A DNA stretch of 64,000 nucleotides from Macrophomina tecta (Eukaryota; Ascomycota; Dothideomycetes; Botryosphaeriales; Botryosphaeriaceae): NCBI GenBank assembly GCA_024180945.1, contig JAKSGN010000043.1, forward strand, positions 744,001-808,000. Reading direction: 5' to 3'. The translations under genes were made by a program, and so were the position numbers. Shown here one piece after another: positions 1 to 11,633 of the stretch. Numbering within the stretch: the stretch's first letter is position 1; each line of letters begins with the position of its first letter. Below the pieces are notes generated by a model. That model was not told the origin of the DNA. It saw only the letters and a program-made list of their open reading frames with translations, and did not search any database.

Positions 1-1
1 C

Positions 2-514
2 GACGACTCCTCTTTCGCTGAAAGCGACCCATTGCGCCCCGCGGGCGTCGGCCGCTACCCCGAGGATGCCTACGACGGCTACGCCTCCCCCCACCCCGGC
101 GCCGGCAACCCGTGGTTCCTGTGCACGGCCAGCGTCGCCGAGATCCTGTTCCGCACCAGCGCGCACGTCAACGCGACGGGCGTCGTCACCGTCTCGGAGA
201 GCGGCTGGGACTTCTGGCGAGGCCTCGTTTGCCCGTCATCGTCGTCGTCGTCGTCGTCGGACAAGGACTGCGCCCTCTCGTGGGAGCGCAAGCGCTACAC
301 GGCCGGCGACGGCACCGGCGTCGTCGAGAAGGCGCAGCTGCGCTTGAAGGCCATCGGCGATGGGTTCTTGGCCGTCGTCAAGAGGCACGCGAAGGGCGAT
401 GGTGCGCTGAGCGAGCAGTTCGATCGGTGGACCGGGTTTGAGCGCGGAGCCGAGGATTTGACGTGGAGCTACGGCGCGTTTTTGCAGGCGGTGTGGGCGA
501 GGGAGAGGTTGTGA
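2..514 (+). CDS. Glucoamylase (GH15), C-terminal part, 5' end outside the window
   Basis: The frame is open from the window edge and ends at TGA 512-514, giving about 170 residues. It carries the hallmarks of the C-terminal side of a GH15 (alpha/alpha)6 barrel: GRYPEDAYDG, then NPWFLCTASVAE, then LSEQFD followed by LTWSYGAFLQA. In GH15 glucoamylases the Glu of the LSEQ motif is the catalytic base that hydrolyses terminal alpha-1,4-glucose units from starch; the enzyme is normally secreted. The protein stops about 10 residues after the last barrel helix, so there is no C-terminal starch-binding CBM20 domain. A run of eight serines encoded by a TCG/TCA repeat near 238-259 sits in a surface-loop position. 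The signal peptide and catalytic acid lie upstream of the window. Confidence 0.9.
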   Translation, partial: DDSSFAESDPLRPAGVGRYPEDAYDGYASPHPGAGNPWFLCTASVAEILFRTSAHVNATGVVTVSESGWDFWRGLVCPSSSSSSSSDKDCALSWERKRYTAGDGTGVVEKAQLRLKAIGDGFLAVVKRHAKGDGALSEQFDRWTGFERGAEDLTWSYGAFLQAVWARERL

Positions 515-704
515 GAGGTGAGTGAGGCTGTCGTGAGGAACGTAGGCGGAGAGGCTGTGCGCGGGCTGGGTAAGCGAGAGGAACTTTGAGCGTCGCGGGA
601 GGATTGGGGAAATTGCTACTTTAGCGAGAGTGCGGTGTTATTTTTTCCCGTTGGGATGGATCGGAGTGGAGGGGAGATGGGAACGATAAGATGAGATTGA
701 TGAG

Positions 705-706
<2 letters not shown>

Positions 707-741
<35 letters not shown>
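707..741. repeat. (GA)n microsatellite
   Basis: About 17 uninterrupted GA units downstream of the glucoamylase stop codon. Confidence 0.95.
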
Positions 742-746
<5 letters not shown>

Positions 747-2703
747 ACTGAAAGAAACGCCTGGGAAAGGAGAACAGGTGAGACGAAGAAGATGGCTGGG
801 CGGCTAAAGACTCCCTTTTTGATTCGGTCTTGCGCGAGCGGTTGATGGACTTGTTATTACTATAGGTATCTTTTTGTAGTGCGTTTCCTTCACGTCGTTC
901 CTCCCCTGGCGAGGCTTGGGCTTTGGTTTTTTGTTGGGAACCGGAGGGGTTTGGATGGGGAGCCTTTCCTTGTCCGTTTTTTTTCTCCCTCTGTATTTCC
1001 TTTTACCTTTTAAATAGATCCCTCTTCTGCCGTAGTTATACACGGCTGGTCATGCCACTGCTTTTATCTTTCTCCTAAACCTTATTCTTGAGTGTCGGCC
1101 CGCTTGTGATAGTGACGTTGATGGTGAATGGGCGCAGGGCGGAGGAGTGGGTTTTCGGGCCTTTGCTTATCGTGTGCGCAAGCAAGCGGGTAGGTATCTT
1201 GGTGTGTGTGTGTGTGTATGCATATATATGTATATGTAGGTGCACTCGTGATGCGCTTGGAATCCCTGCGGTTTTCTTGTTTTCCGGTGAGATGGGAGGG
1301 GGTGGGGGGGGAAAATCCTTGTCTGCATTTGCTGCGCAGGAGCAGGAGGATGAGGGGATGCGGGTCGGCGCTCGTTCCTGTCACCGTCTCACTCGCCTGG
1401 AGCTTTTGCATCAGGCCGGGACACCGGAACAAGAAAAGACAGGGCGCCTTGTGGTTCAAACATAACGGGACTCATGCGACTTTGCTTCTCGGCGAGCAGC
1501 GGACGCGCGCGTAGTTGAGAGAGGGTGCCGACGGGCCCATCGCAACTTGAGGTGTGCGCGGATAGAAATACGAGCTACACAGGACCAGGGGGAGAGAGTG
1601 CAGACGCTGGATACAGAAAGGTTGTACTTCGGACAGGATGCGCCAGATAATGGTGTGGGAAGGGTGGAATTGATTGGACGCAGGGTTGCGGGGAAGGCGC
1701 GGCTGCGCGGACGGGAGTGCGTAAGCGGGTGCGCCGGCGACGATAGCGGCGGCGATGGTGGTGTGGTTGCGACGGCGTTCCTTGGGGGGGCGGAGAAGTG
1801 TGCGGGTCTGGCATGTGATAGCGGCGGGCTGTCCTGCAATGTCTGGTCAGTGGTATCGAGTTTGGTGATGGCTGGTCCTCTACAGGTTGCGCAGACGCTG
1901 CATGTCCGCACGGCGACGTGAGGCTCGACACGGTTTTGTTTCCTCAGTGGCCACTCTACTACTGTGTTACATTTCGATGCTTGTCAGCGTTTCAGGGTTC
2001 ACTTGAAACTTTGAAGGTCCACCATGCAACAAGGTTGCGGGGTGCTGAGGCGAGTGTCGTCACTCCATCTGCATTTTTTGACGAGTGATCAGCATGGTAT
2101 GTATGTGTGTATGTACATACGTTCCCAATCCGATTAAGCAGCGAGCGTTCGCCGATCCAAAATAAACGGCCACTCTGCCATGACCCAGCGAACTGTGCTC
2201 TACTGTTACTTGCCTGCTGGACCATGTCCAATCTAGTGAACTGAAACTACGTCATCTCCCTGACCAAGCTCTATAGCGGGAAATCGAGACCACGGGAGAT
2301 GACTAGATACCTCCCCGATGGTAGCAGGAACTTTAAGAGACGTTGAAGCGCCCGAGCTCTATCGAAACTCCAGCGTGATACTAAACATCACTCCTGGAGA
2401 CGTAATGGAGCATTCAGGAAAGCGAGGCCTGCTGCTATTATTTCGCTTGCAGTGAAATCCTTATGTGCAATAATTCTCGTCAACTACGGCTCCATTACCC
2501 TAGTACAGGACTTGTCGCCATGCCGAAGTTTTACCTCGGCCGAAAGTAGCAAGATCATTCTTTGGAAAGCGAATGCTAGGCGCCCAAAAGAAAGACGGAG
2601 AATCAAAACCATGCCGAAGTGTCATTACTCAGGCACTTTTGCTGACTGTAGATCCCCCCCTTCCTCAGCCCGAAGTCCGATAACTCCGACAGCCTCAACT
2701 GCC

Positions 2704-2711
2704 TATTTAAA
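2704..2711 (+). promoter_or_regulatory. Possible TATA box of the MDR reductase gene
   Basis: The sequence TATTTAAA lies about 80 bases upstream of the ATG at 2790, a plausible distance for a short fungal leader. Position and sequence are the only evidence. Confidence 0.4.
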
Positions 2712-2789
2712 GGTGACCAAGCTCGTGTTATCCGGTGTTTTCAAATTCAGCCTCGAATCCTGCCAAGAGAAGACAGATAGCAGCAAAAT

Positions 2790-4055
2790 ATGTCGTTGAA
2801 TAAAGCTTCCTGGATTACAGAGGCGAAGGCGAAGCCACTCAAGGTGGATGAGGCTGAGATGTGGAAGCCTGGACCTGGTGAAATCGTCATCAAGAACGCC
2901 GCCATTGCCATTGTGAGCAGCTAGCCGCTCCCCGTCCTTTCGAATAGACCCAATGTTGATAATGAAGCCTTTAGAACCCGGTCGACTGGAAAATCCAGTA
3001 CGTATCACCACCAGCTTTACCGCGATCAAACTCCAGGAGAGCCTCAGGTGCACAGAACCAACTAATCCCCTTCCACAGAGACTCCGGCCTTCTTCCGGTT
3101 TCCTACCCAAACATTCTGGGTGAAGACATCGCCGGCACCGTCGCCGCCGTCGGCCCCGGCGTGACGCGCTTCCGCCCCGGCCAGCGCGCCATGGCCTACA
3201 CGCACGGCATCGCGACCAAGCGCCCCGCCAACGGCGGCTTCCAGCTCTACTCGGTCGTGCCCGACGCCCTGGCCGCCCCCATCCCGGACTCCCTCTCCTT
3301 CGCGCACGCGTCCGTCCTGCCCCTCGCCCTCTCAACCGCCGCCGCCGGCCTGTTCGAGGCATCGAATCTCGGCCTGCCCTTGCCCCCTGCTGACGGCTCC
3401 GTCGCCGCGGAGAAGAGGGGCACGCTGTTGGTCTGGGGCGCCGCCTCCGCCGTCGGCATGGCCGCCGTGCAGCTGGCGCGCGCGGCGGGATGTCGCGTCG
3501 TGGCGACGGCCTCGGAGCGGAATCATGCGGTGGTGCGGTCGTTGGGGGCGGACGCGGTGCTAAACTACAGGGCGGCAAGTGTCGTGCGGGATGTCGTGGA
3601 TGCGGTCAAGGGCGGCGATGGGGAGTTCGTCGGCGTATTCGATGCCATATCGAGCGCGGCGTCGATCGAGCTGCTGGGCGAGGTGTTGGAGGCGTTTGGC
3701 GAGACGAAGGTGGTGATGGTGCTGTTTCCGCCGGAGAGCTTGCCCAGGTGCTATAAGGCTGTGCATGGTGAGTGACGTTCATTTTGTTTTATTCGGTGGG
3801 CGTGTGTGTGTGTGGAAGGGATCGTACTGATTGTTTTGTTTTGGGATAGCCTTTTCGTTTAGTATCGTCAGTCCGCCAAACGAGCATGTTGCAGATGGCA
3901 TTTGGCGAAAGTGGGTGCCGGAGGCGCTCGCGAAGGGGACGCTACAGGCGAAGCCGGATCCGCTGGTTGTTGGATCGGGACTGGAAAGTGTCCAGGGTGC
4001 CATGGAGAGACAGAAGGCAGGCGTGTCGGCTCAGAAGATCGTGGTCACGCTTTAG
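2790..4055 (+). CDS. Zinc-less MDR-family oxidoreductase (CipB / enoyl-reductase-like)
   Basis: Four exons: 2790-2912, 2975-2997, 3079-3767, 3850-4055, giving 346 residues, a normal MDR length. The spliced N-terminal half shows the GroES-like signature: NPVDWKIQ across the 23-base second exon, then SYPNILGEDIAGTV and GPGVTRF-GQRA. The cofactor half has the Rossmann segment VWGAASAVGMAAVQLA, matching the usual GAxxxVGxxxxQLA for NADPH. The cysteine cluster of zinc-dependent alcohol dehydrogenases is absent, so a quinone/enoyl-reductase-like NADPH reductase is inferred. Fungal members include stress-induced CipB-like proteins and polyketide enoyl reductases; there is no PKS in this window, so the substrate cannot be assigned. 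It is convergent with the OPT transporter; the stop codons are 134 bases apart. The tiny second exon is supported by the split Gln codon and motif continuity. Confidence 0.9.
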
Positions 4056-4189
4056 ACACCGGCATGACGGTCAAAACTTCATTCTGATGAATAGGCATCT
4101 CAAACAGCAATTTGTACAGGTGAGGCAAACTTGCATCAGGGACGGAGGAATCGATAGCTGAAGTAAGTCCCTAACGATGTTCTCGTAAA

Positions 4190-7100
4190 TCAATGGAACT
4201 GTCCTATTCTGGGGCCAAAATAATCGCCATCTGCAACGGCAAACTTCCTACACGCCTTACCCTCACAGCCTTGAAACGACACGCTATTCCCCCACCAGTC
4301 CAGCTGGACTGACGACCACTGGAGCGCGAAGAAGATGACTATAGCTGCGATGGCGATGGCCGCGGAGAAGGCTGCCGAAACAACATAATTATACTACACG
4401 ACAGGATTAATTAAGTTTTATAGAGAAACGAATAGTTTGGGGAATACCTTGGCCCAGAATGCGGTGTACCTCGTCTTGAGGTAGATGTGCGATAGCCAGG
4501 CAACGGGCACCGTTGGCCACAGGTAGCTGACATTGTACTGCATTTTTGGAACCAGTCAGATTGAAAGAGGCTCAGGAGAAGCAAGAATGCGATGGGAACT
4601 GACCGGAGCCCACTGAATGGGCCCGTTGAAAATGCAGACCGGATGCACGAAGCGGAGCCAGCGTGCCTTGGGCCACTTCTTCTTGGCGTAAAAGGCGATG
4701 ATTGGCAGGAAGAAGCCGATCGGGAAGCCGATGAGCAACCAGGTATATTGCCCGCCCGCGCCAAAAACTTTGATAGGGCCAATCGTGCCCCAGAGGACGG
4801 CAGCTGCGTTTAGCCATTAAATGATCAGTGCCCTGCGTCATTTCTCTTGAAAGTGAGAAGACTGCGAAGACTCACCTGTCTGGAAGGTAGTGATGCCTGG
4901 GCAGGTGAAGTGGTTGGCTTGGTAGGACTCGCAGACGTCCGGAATATTTCTCATCTGGAAGTTCATGACGCCGGTGCAAATGAAGCTTGAGACAAGAGTG
5001 CCAACGATCTGAGCAATGAAAGTATGTCTGGGAGGCACTTTGACGTAGTGCGCCATCTTCAGGTCGTTACAGAAACGTAAAGCGTGGGCACAGGTCACGT
5101 ATCTTGGATGCAGTAAGCATTCAACCTGTCGCAAGGGGCTGGCAATAGATGGGGACCGACCCAAACGATTTAAAGAAATTCATGGCGAGAGCGTTACCCG
5201 CAACCCACGCTCCACCCTGAAGTCATGTTAGCCTCCGACAATCTCACCAGGGCTGCGGAACCTTACGATAAATTCGGCGAAAACATTGAGAGTTACTTCC
5301 AGCCCAGTGATGGCGTAGATGAGTCCGACAGGAACGACAAAGATGAGGCAAAGGGCTAGACCGTAGAAGACGACGGCGGGGGTTGTATTAGTATCCCAGC
5401 CGGCTACGCCTCCAATGGAGCAGCCGATGGCGGCGAGGAGAACAGTCAGGTACCACCACTCAGACACTTCTGGATACGCTGACATGAGTCTGTTATGGAC
5501 GTCCTGGTACTCAGTCCTTTTTCCACGCTTGAATACATTCTTCAGACCCAGGCCGATTTCGTGACGGTGGTAGAGCCAGGCGTAAGAGACTGTGGCAGCA
5601 TAGATGGCGAAGAAAGAGAGGTATACCATCAGGTTTGATGCCGTGAGATAGGCGGGAGAGTAGTTCTCGTACCTTTCGGAATCGAACATTCCCCGGTCGT
5701 TCACTGCGAGACTGATGTTGTATTCGTTCCCCGTGTTGTCGAAGATGCGGTTGGAATTGATGGGTAGATAGCCTGTGTTGTAGATGTTGGTGTACCACAT
5801 GCCGAGGATGACGGGGACGGTGGCAAGCATGCCAACGAGCTGGTTGGCCCAGTAGAAGAAAGGAAGCACTAAAGGTGAATTTCCCTCAATGAAGAGCAGG
5901 ATATTCCAATCAAAGGTTGGAAGCGTATTGATGCCCAGGCCGTTCACCATCCCGGTGATGGCATTGAGGTTTAGGTTGTCGGGGGCAATCCAGGACATCC
6001 AATTGAAGTAGCTCAAGGCTTGAAAGATATAGTTGGGGAACCAGAAATAGCAAAACATGCCTGCGAAGCAGAGCATAAAGCAGCGTAGGCGTGATACAGT
6101 AAACATGCGCTTGAACGGTCCGAGGACGGAGTTGTTCTTGTCTGTAATGCCCAGTCAACTGGCTGTTTCCATGGCACTGGGGAAAGCATACCTTGGTGGA
6201 AGGAGGCGTTCAATGCAATTGTTACAAGAGATGTTGGCCAGACGCAATGTGTGGGATACACCAGGAAGTGCCGACAGAGCCCCGCAACGCCGTACCCAAT
6301 GAAGTTTGTGCCAAGGGCAATCAGGATCTGGTACGAAAAGCTTCCAGCGTAGCTCTGGTTGAAGAACTTGGGCAGGTAAGAACTCCAAACTGCAAGTAGT
6401 CAGCGGGTGTGCTCTCGAGTGTCACGGGTACTTACTGATATAGTTAGTGTAGGGAATGTTGAACCCAACATTGGCCATGATGGTGATGAGCATGTGTTCC
6501 TTCTTGGAAAAGACGCCCGGGTTCAGGCTGATCTCATTTCCAAGAAAATGGAACCGCCAGTCAGGCATGCATCGTTCCCAAGCTTTGCCCAGGGGACTGC
6601 ATATCCCTTTGTTAGCAGGTATTTTACGCCACGGCTTTGGCGGATACTTGCAAGGCCAAAAGCTGGGCCACATTGGCCTCGACGTGGATCATTGGTTGCC
6701 TGATTGAAAACAGTTGGTTGACAAAACTGCCACCGATGACGAAGAATATGCCGATGGTCCAGGAACGAATAGTGGACTAACTGAATTAGAGAAGATTTGA
6801 TCGAAAGGAGGGGGGGTGCATTACGCTAGGAGTGGATGGGTCATCCGTATTTTCAACTACAGCGCGAACTTCGGCATAAGGGCTGGCCATTATCAGCAAC
6901 TTGAACATTGGCCCTCTGTAGAGCTCTTGGGGCGCACCTGTTGTTGTGGATCAGTGCGGCCTCTATTTTCATCTCGTGAATCAATTTCTGGTGCCGATGT
7001 GGATTCGCGAAGATGTCCTCGTTGTTCAAGAACTCCTCCATCTTCTCCAGCACGGCCACGGGGAAGTTCTGGTCGTTTTCATGGATTTTCACGACCGACT

Positions 7101-7422
7101 GGAAGATCTGCTAACAGTCAGCAGATGCGCCCGGCATGAACACCAATTGCTGATGCGTACTTTGCGAACATCTTCCAACGTGAGTGTTGTGGCGTATTCT
7201 TCGGCAATCGCAAGATCATCGCCGGTGATATTCAAGTCATTCTCGACCTGATGCTCGTCGAGCTCGCTGGCCGTGGTGGTCTACTTGAAATTTCAGCGAA
7301 GGCTCGGCGCGGTGAATGAAGCTTGGCTTCTATACCGCGGCACCCTTTTCCTCGGCTTTCTCGTATGCGGGGATACCCCCGGAGCTTCCAGTGTCGCTCC
7401 ATCTCTCGTGGGCGGCCGCCAT
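4190..7422 (-). CDS. OPT-family oligopeptide transporter
   Basis: A 13-exon model gives 856 residues. Exons: 7422-7336, 7280-7161, 7107-6938, 6882-6825, 6776-6652, 6596-6436, 6389-6192, 6141-5267, 5216-5161, 5102-4876, 4803-4604, 4537-4448, 4393-4190; all phases agree. Landmarks of plasma-membrane OPT proton-coupled peptide transporters appear in order: NNSPYAEVRAVV, STIRSWTIG, QPMIHVEANVAQLLAFPLGKAW, KKEHMLITIMANV, VWPTSLVTIALN, FWFPNYIFQALSYF-W, IAPDNLNLN, and the C-terminal WWGN...EYFGPR-type end. Many hydrophobic segments are visible. The start at 7422 was chosen because that frame is closed by TGA just upstream. The intron at 6597-6651 has a GC donor. Other weak donors are GTCGGT and GTATAG. 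Oligopeptide or small thiol-peptide uptake is the family role; the exact substrate is unknown. Confidence 0.92.
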
Positions 7423-9119
7423 GAAGAGGTATTGGTCGTCTCACGACGGAATTGCGGTGTCTCAAGAGGGTAAGAAGTCTGTTCTGAAAGAGGACACCGA
7501 AGCCGCGGGCGAGCTGGCGGCGTCCGGGTAGGGCAATGATACTTAAACTCGGCCGCCAAGGCTTCTATCGCAGGATCCATGCAGCATCACTAGCCAAGAC
7601 AAAAGTCAAGAATTGCTATCTCTGGGCAACAGGTCGCAAGAGCTCGCGAAACATGGAAGCTTCACACCACATGCGGCAGGTAGTATTTACCAGCTGTCCG
7701 TGGCGGACGCGTTGATGATACGCGGCGTGCTTGCGCTGCAATACTGCAGCGATATGGCGCGATAGAGGATTTTGGAGAGGCGACTGCGTGAGGTTTAGCC
7801 GGGTCTCACGCGTTATACTGCAAGTGCACTACTGCCTTGCCAACTGGGAGCAGGGCAAGGGGGCTTGTTCAATGGAAGGAGTGTATTGAGAAAACAAGAG
7901 TCCGAGTATGGCGTTGCTTGTCCGTAAAGTAAAAGCTAGACTAAAGTTTCCCTTCCCATCTCTTCCGGTTGGCAAACCTTCTACGAGGGGGATTAGTTAT
8001 CAGCTCAAGTACCCCCACTCTTCACGGCGAGCAACTCCGATATCCTGGGAAACTAGCGGATGACCCCGCTGGTAATGCGTTATCGCGAATTTGAGACGCA
8101 GACAATCGGTATATCAACGCCGCCTCTCTGTACTTGGGAACGATACCAGCAGGTGGTCCAGCCTGCCATGGCCCCGCACCCGGGCTGCCCACTGTCTTCA
8201 AACAAATTATCCTCAGGGAGTCGCTCGCTGCAGTATCTGCGCCATTTACGGCATGGAGAGACGGCAATCTACCTATGCACGCAGAAAATGTCCGCTGTGT
8301 TGGTCTTGCGCCGAGGAGTAATGAGGGAGCGCGGATTGTCCAGAACGAGCGACGTGCAGAGCCCCGCCAAGCGATGTCGAAGGTGGGGGACCAAGCAAAG
8401 AGCATGCGAGGGTGCAATGTGCCGAAAGGCCTGTTATTCCTCAATGTGAATCCCAACTTTGAATGGCGTTATAATTGGATCGCCTACTCATAAGTCGTGT
8501 GCGCTACAAATGACAGCAGAGCAATACGCCCTGAGACAGAGGAACGGCGTAGCATCATCTAGGCCTGGCGCGTATCGAGTTGAAGCCGTCCTCCGGACGC
8601 GAATGTTCAGCGGACTTCCTGAAATGTATGTCCGGACAGCTGCTTCAACTGCCCATATAGCAATCCGACTGTTACAGGGTTCCGGAGTCCATCAGTGCCT
8701 CGTCGGTTCTGCGGACATCAAGTGAATTTACAACTCAGTGCAAGACTGTTCCATGCTTGACTTGAGTCAGCAATTGATGTTTTATTAGACTCAGATCAGA
8801 AGCAAAACTTTAATCCGCGCAAAAGAATCGGCGTGCGGATACAATAGATTTATGCGGGATCAACAAAGGAAATAGTTCACCTAAGTCAGTGATTCGGCCT
8901 TGATCCTGAACAACAAAGTCTTTGAGATTCCTTCCTCCTCTGCAATCAACTTGTAATCCTGCTTCCACTTCGATCATGACTTTTCCATCACTTTCTTTCG
9001 CGAAGTCTCCTCCCTTAGAAGGAAAACAACGGCCTCACCTTCATTTCAAATGCGTCTTTGGGACCTGAACAACGCCCAACACGGCAACGGCTACCTGCAA
9101 CGAGTTAACAGTTCGCATA
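7423..9119. other. Intergenic between divergent genes, nothing recognisable
   Basis: This 1.7-kb stretch separates the OPT transporter and the 837-residue protein, which are transcribed away from each other. Open frames around 8022-8456 overlap on both strands without motif or splice support. A frame upstream of the OPT start (ATG at 7580 on the minus strand) is open for 95 codons but is not continuous with the transporter frame. Confidence 0.55.
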
Positions 9120-11633
9120 ATGACATATCCAACGTCGGACTCCGTGGACTCGATGGATGGACCCGAAGCTATGTCCAACGAAGACAACGAGAACTTACCG
9201 TTATCATCAAGTAGCCCTGGTGGTGCATGGCCTGGCCCAACTCGTCCGGCATCAACGCCTTTTATGGAAAGTTTCTTAATCGAGAACCCTCTTGCACCAG
9301 CGACCATAGCGCCTGAACACCTACCTCCGTACGGGTTTGACGACCTACCGCCACTCCCTTATGATGCAGATAACCAGTACGGCCAGAATCCACCCACAAC
9401 GGACCCCAGCGACCAGTTTCGGGTTACGAGCCAGTACACACCCATTCCGAACAGCGCCGGGGAGCAGCTCGAGGAGCTGGGATATGGTATCCCAGCTCCC
9501 ACACGCGTCAGCTACAGCGCAGTCCAGGAACCCCCAACCACCTTCCGAAGGGATCCCATCGCTTTCCCAGCGCCCTACGACCCTCCGATGGCCGCAGCAC
9601 CCGGCGCGCAAGACCCACGACACCACGCTGCCCCGTCCATCCCACCACCGCCCACCCATCAACCACAACCGTCTCCACACCCGCACTCCCCCTCACGCCG
9701 CCCACCACCGCCCTGCAGCACCTCCAGCCTCTACCCCCCTTACCGGTCCCTCAGCCCCAGCTCCACCTTCCGCACCGCCGCGGCTGCGAAATCCTTCCGC
9801 CAGACGCACGCGCGCACGCGCGCCGGCCCGGCCCCGGACCCCACGCTTGCCGCCGTGCTCGCCGACCAAGACGCGTGGATCGAGCGCCTCTACGCCGCCT
9901 TTGTCGACACGTCCGGCGTGCGCGACAACGCGGCGACGCCCGCCTACCGGCGCTTCGTGTCGGGCCAGCGCCCGGCACACTACCCCGCGCGGCGCGTGGT
10001 CGCGACGTGCTGGAAGATCCTGGGCGTGGTGGTGGAGGGGTGCGAGCGGGGGTTCGTGGCGGATGCGGTGAGCGCGGAGCTGGGGAGGCGGATTAGGACG
10101 GTGGATGCTGCTGCTGCCGCCGCGGCGGCCGCGAGCGGTGTGTGGGGGAAGGGTGAGGGCAGTGGGGAGTTGGTGGGGCCGGCGACGGAATTGTCGTGCG
10201 TGGAGAGGTTGGAGGTCGTGTGCCGTGCGTTGAGGGAGGAGAAGACGATCTGTGTGGATGTGCTGGAGAAGGGGAAGAGGGAGGTGTGGGGGTTCGTGTA
10301 TGCGCCGGGGCCATATATGGTGATGAAGAGGGACTATCGAAGGCAGAACAATGGGAGGGGGAGTAAGTCGAGGAAGAGGAGGAAGGAGGAGGGCAAGGGA
10401 GGGGACGAGGAAGAGGAGGATGATGGCAGTGCGCAGAAGTCATTGAAGAGGCAGAGGAGGGAGGAGCAGAAGAGGTGTGGAGGCCCCGCCAATCCTTCTG
10501 GAAGGGTTCGAAACGCGGCAGAACAAGGCAGGTCGGCGAGGTGTCAGCAGCAGCAGCAGCAGCAGCATCGCGGGTGCGGGTCGCCTGACCAGACGGGAGC
10601 AACGCGCGGCCCGCCACCGTCGACCGAACACGAGGGGCACTACGTTCGAACTTCCAGCGCGCTTGGCCAAGCATGTGGCACGAAGCGCAAACGCAGCAGT
10701 CAGCTGTCGCAGCGTTCCCGGGTGCGCGTACAGCTGCCCCAAGCCAGCAACGATAGCCTCGAGACCCGCGCTTCAAAGTTCAGGCGTACCAACGACGCAG
10801 TTGTAGAAAACTTCACTTTGGCTCGGCCAAGCGCCTGGGCGAGCCAGAACGACGTAGCTGATGGAGCTAATGTCGCACTCCAGCCTGCGAGCTTTGGCGC
10901 GCGCCAATACGGCCCGTCGTCGCCACGTCCGCCGCCACTGTCGCGCCACCACCTCGCCACTGCCTTCCGGAGCTGCAGTTGCGCACGCGCGGGACTGGGG
11001 AATGGGGCTACTTCCGGAAATGAGGGGATCGACTTCCTTAGCGGCGTACATCCTCACGGATGTACGAGTACGAGCACGGCCGACACCTCTGGCCCATTCT
11101 GTGGCATTGGTGCGTCCGGTTGCGGGCTGGCGGCGTCTCGTGGCTTTGAGCTGCAGCAGGAAGGCTGGCCAGGAATTGAGGGCGCAGTGATGGACAATCA
11201 AAACCGGGGCTGCAGCAGCGCAGGCCCCGTGGGGGTGATGGGATTCCCTAAAGATGTTGCAAGCGACCAGCAGGCGTACAGCCAGGCCGCGCCATATCCC
11301 ACTTGCTCGCATCCGAGATCAGTCGTAGTTGGCAACACCGGCTTCGAATCTGCCGGTACCGTTCTTGGCGACTTGTCACCAGTGAAAGAGAGAAGTGGCT
11401 TTGGTGGCAATCCTCCCTGTTCCAGTGCGGCAGTTCGTCGGGAGGAGGGCGACGCTTGGTGCGGAACTTACTCCAATTCAGCCTGGCTGGCCCAACAAGG
11501 CGAGTTCGGCATCGGCACCAGTGGATGCGGAGATCCAATTTCCGGATTTGGAATGGGGGCTGCTGAGCCCCGTGACGGGCTCGGCCTGGCTGAGGACGGA
11601 GCTGCTTCCGTGACGGTAATGGGCATAATGTAG
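9120..11633 (+). CDS. Large single-exon protein of unknown function
   Basis: One uninterrupted frame of 837 residues. I do not recognise the family. Residues 1-230 are Pro/Ser-rich and probably disordered. Residues about 235-420 look folded: a helical, Trp-containing block (AWIERLYAAF, ATCWKILGVVVEGCE, then CVERLEVVCRAL and VCVDVLEKGKR-like text ending in YAPGPYMVMKRDYRRQ). After it comes a strongly basic/acidic KSRKRRKEE...DEEEEDD stretch that could be a nuclear localisation signal, a poly-Gln run encoded by CAG repeats at about 10545-10565, and a long Ser/Gly/Cys-rich tail. Such architecture is typical of fungal nuclear regulators, but this is inference. The tail may be longer than in relatives, since it is compositionally poor. 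No neighbouring gene suggests a role. Confidence 0.7.
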   Translation: MTYPTSDSVDSMDGPEAMSNEDNENLPLSSSSPGGAWPGPTRPASTPFMESFLIENPLAPATIAPEHLPPYGFDDLPPLPYDADNQYGQNPPTTDPSDQFRVTSQYTPIPNSAGEQLEELGYGIPAPTRVSYSAVQEPPTTFRRDPIAFPAPYDPPMAAAPGAQDPRHHAAPSIPPPPTHQPQPSPHPHSPSRRPPPPCSTSSLYPPYRSLSPSSTFRTAAAAKSFRQTHARTRAGPAPDPTLAAVLADQDAWIERLYAAFVDTSGVRDNAATPAYRRFVSGQRPAHYPARRVVATCWKILGVVVEGCERGFVADAVSAELGRRIRTVDAAAAAAAAASGVWGKGEGSGELVGPATELSCVERLEVVCRALREEKTICVDVLEKGKREVWGFVYAPGPYMVMKRDYRRQNNGRGSKSRKRRKEEGKGGDEEEEDDGSAQKSLKRQRREEQKRCGGPANPSGRVRNAAEQGRSARCQQQQQQQHRGCGSPDQTGATRGPPPSTEHEGHYVRTSSALGQACGTKRKRSSQLSQRSRVRVQLPQASNDSLETRASKFRRTNDAVVENFTLARPSAWASQNDVADGANVALQPASFGARQYGPSSPRPPPLSRHHLATAFRSCSCARAGLGNGATSGNEGIDFLSGVHPHGCTSTSTADTSGPFCGIGASGCGLAASRGFELQQEGWPGIEGAVMDNQNRGCSSAGPVGVMGFPKDVASDQQAYSQAAPYPTCSHPRSVVVGNTGFESAGTVLGDLSPVKERSGFGGNPPCSSAAVRREEGDAWCGTYSNSAWLAQQGEFGIGTSGCGDPISGFGMGAAEPRDGLGLAEDGAASVTVMGIM

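Larger units (their letters stand above)
515..2789. other. Intergenic, no supported gene
   Basis: No frame here has recognisable motifs or consistent splice structure. It contains a (GA)n run at 707-741, pyrimidine-rich stretches near 980-1010 and a (TG)9-like run at 1201-1218 followed by TA/TG-rich sequence. The first few hundred bases are presumably the glucoamylase 3' UTR and the last 100 the promoter and leader of the reductase. Confidence 0.6.

Noticed and set aside
1082..1931. Several overlapping open frames of 100-150 codons on both strands
   Set aside because: They arise from GT/AC-rich composition and contain no recognisable protein features.
7293..7580. A 95-codon minus-strand frame as a 5' exon of the OPT transporter
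   Set aside because: It is in a different frame from the first well-supported exon and no consensus intron joins them; the ATG at 7422 is sufficient.
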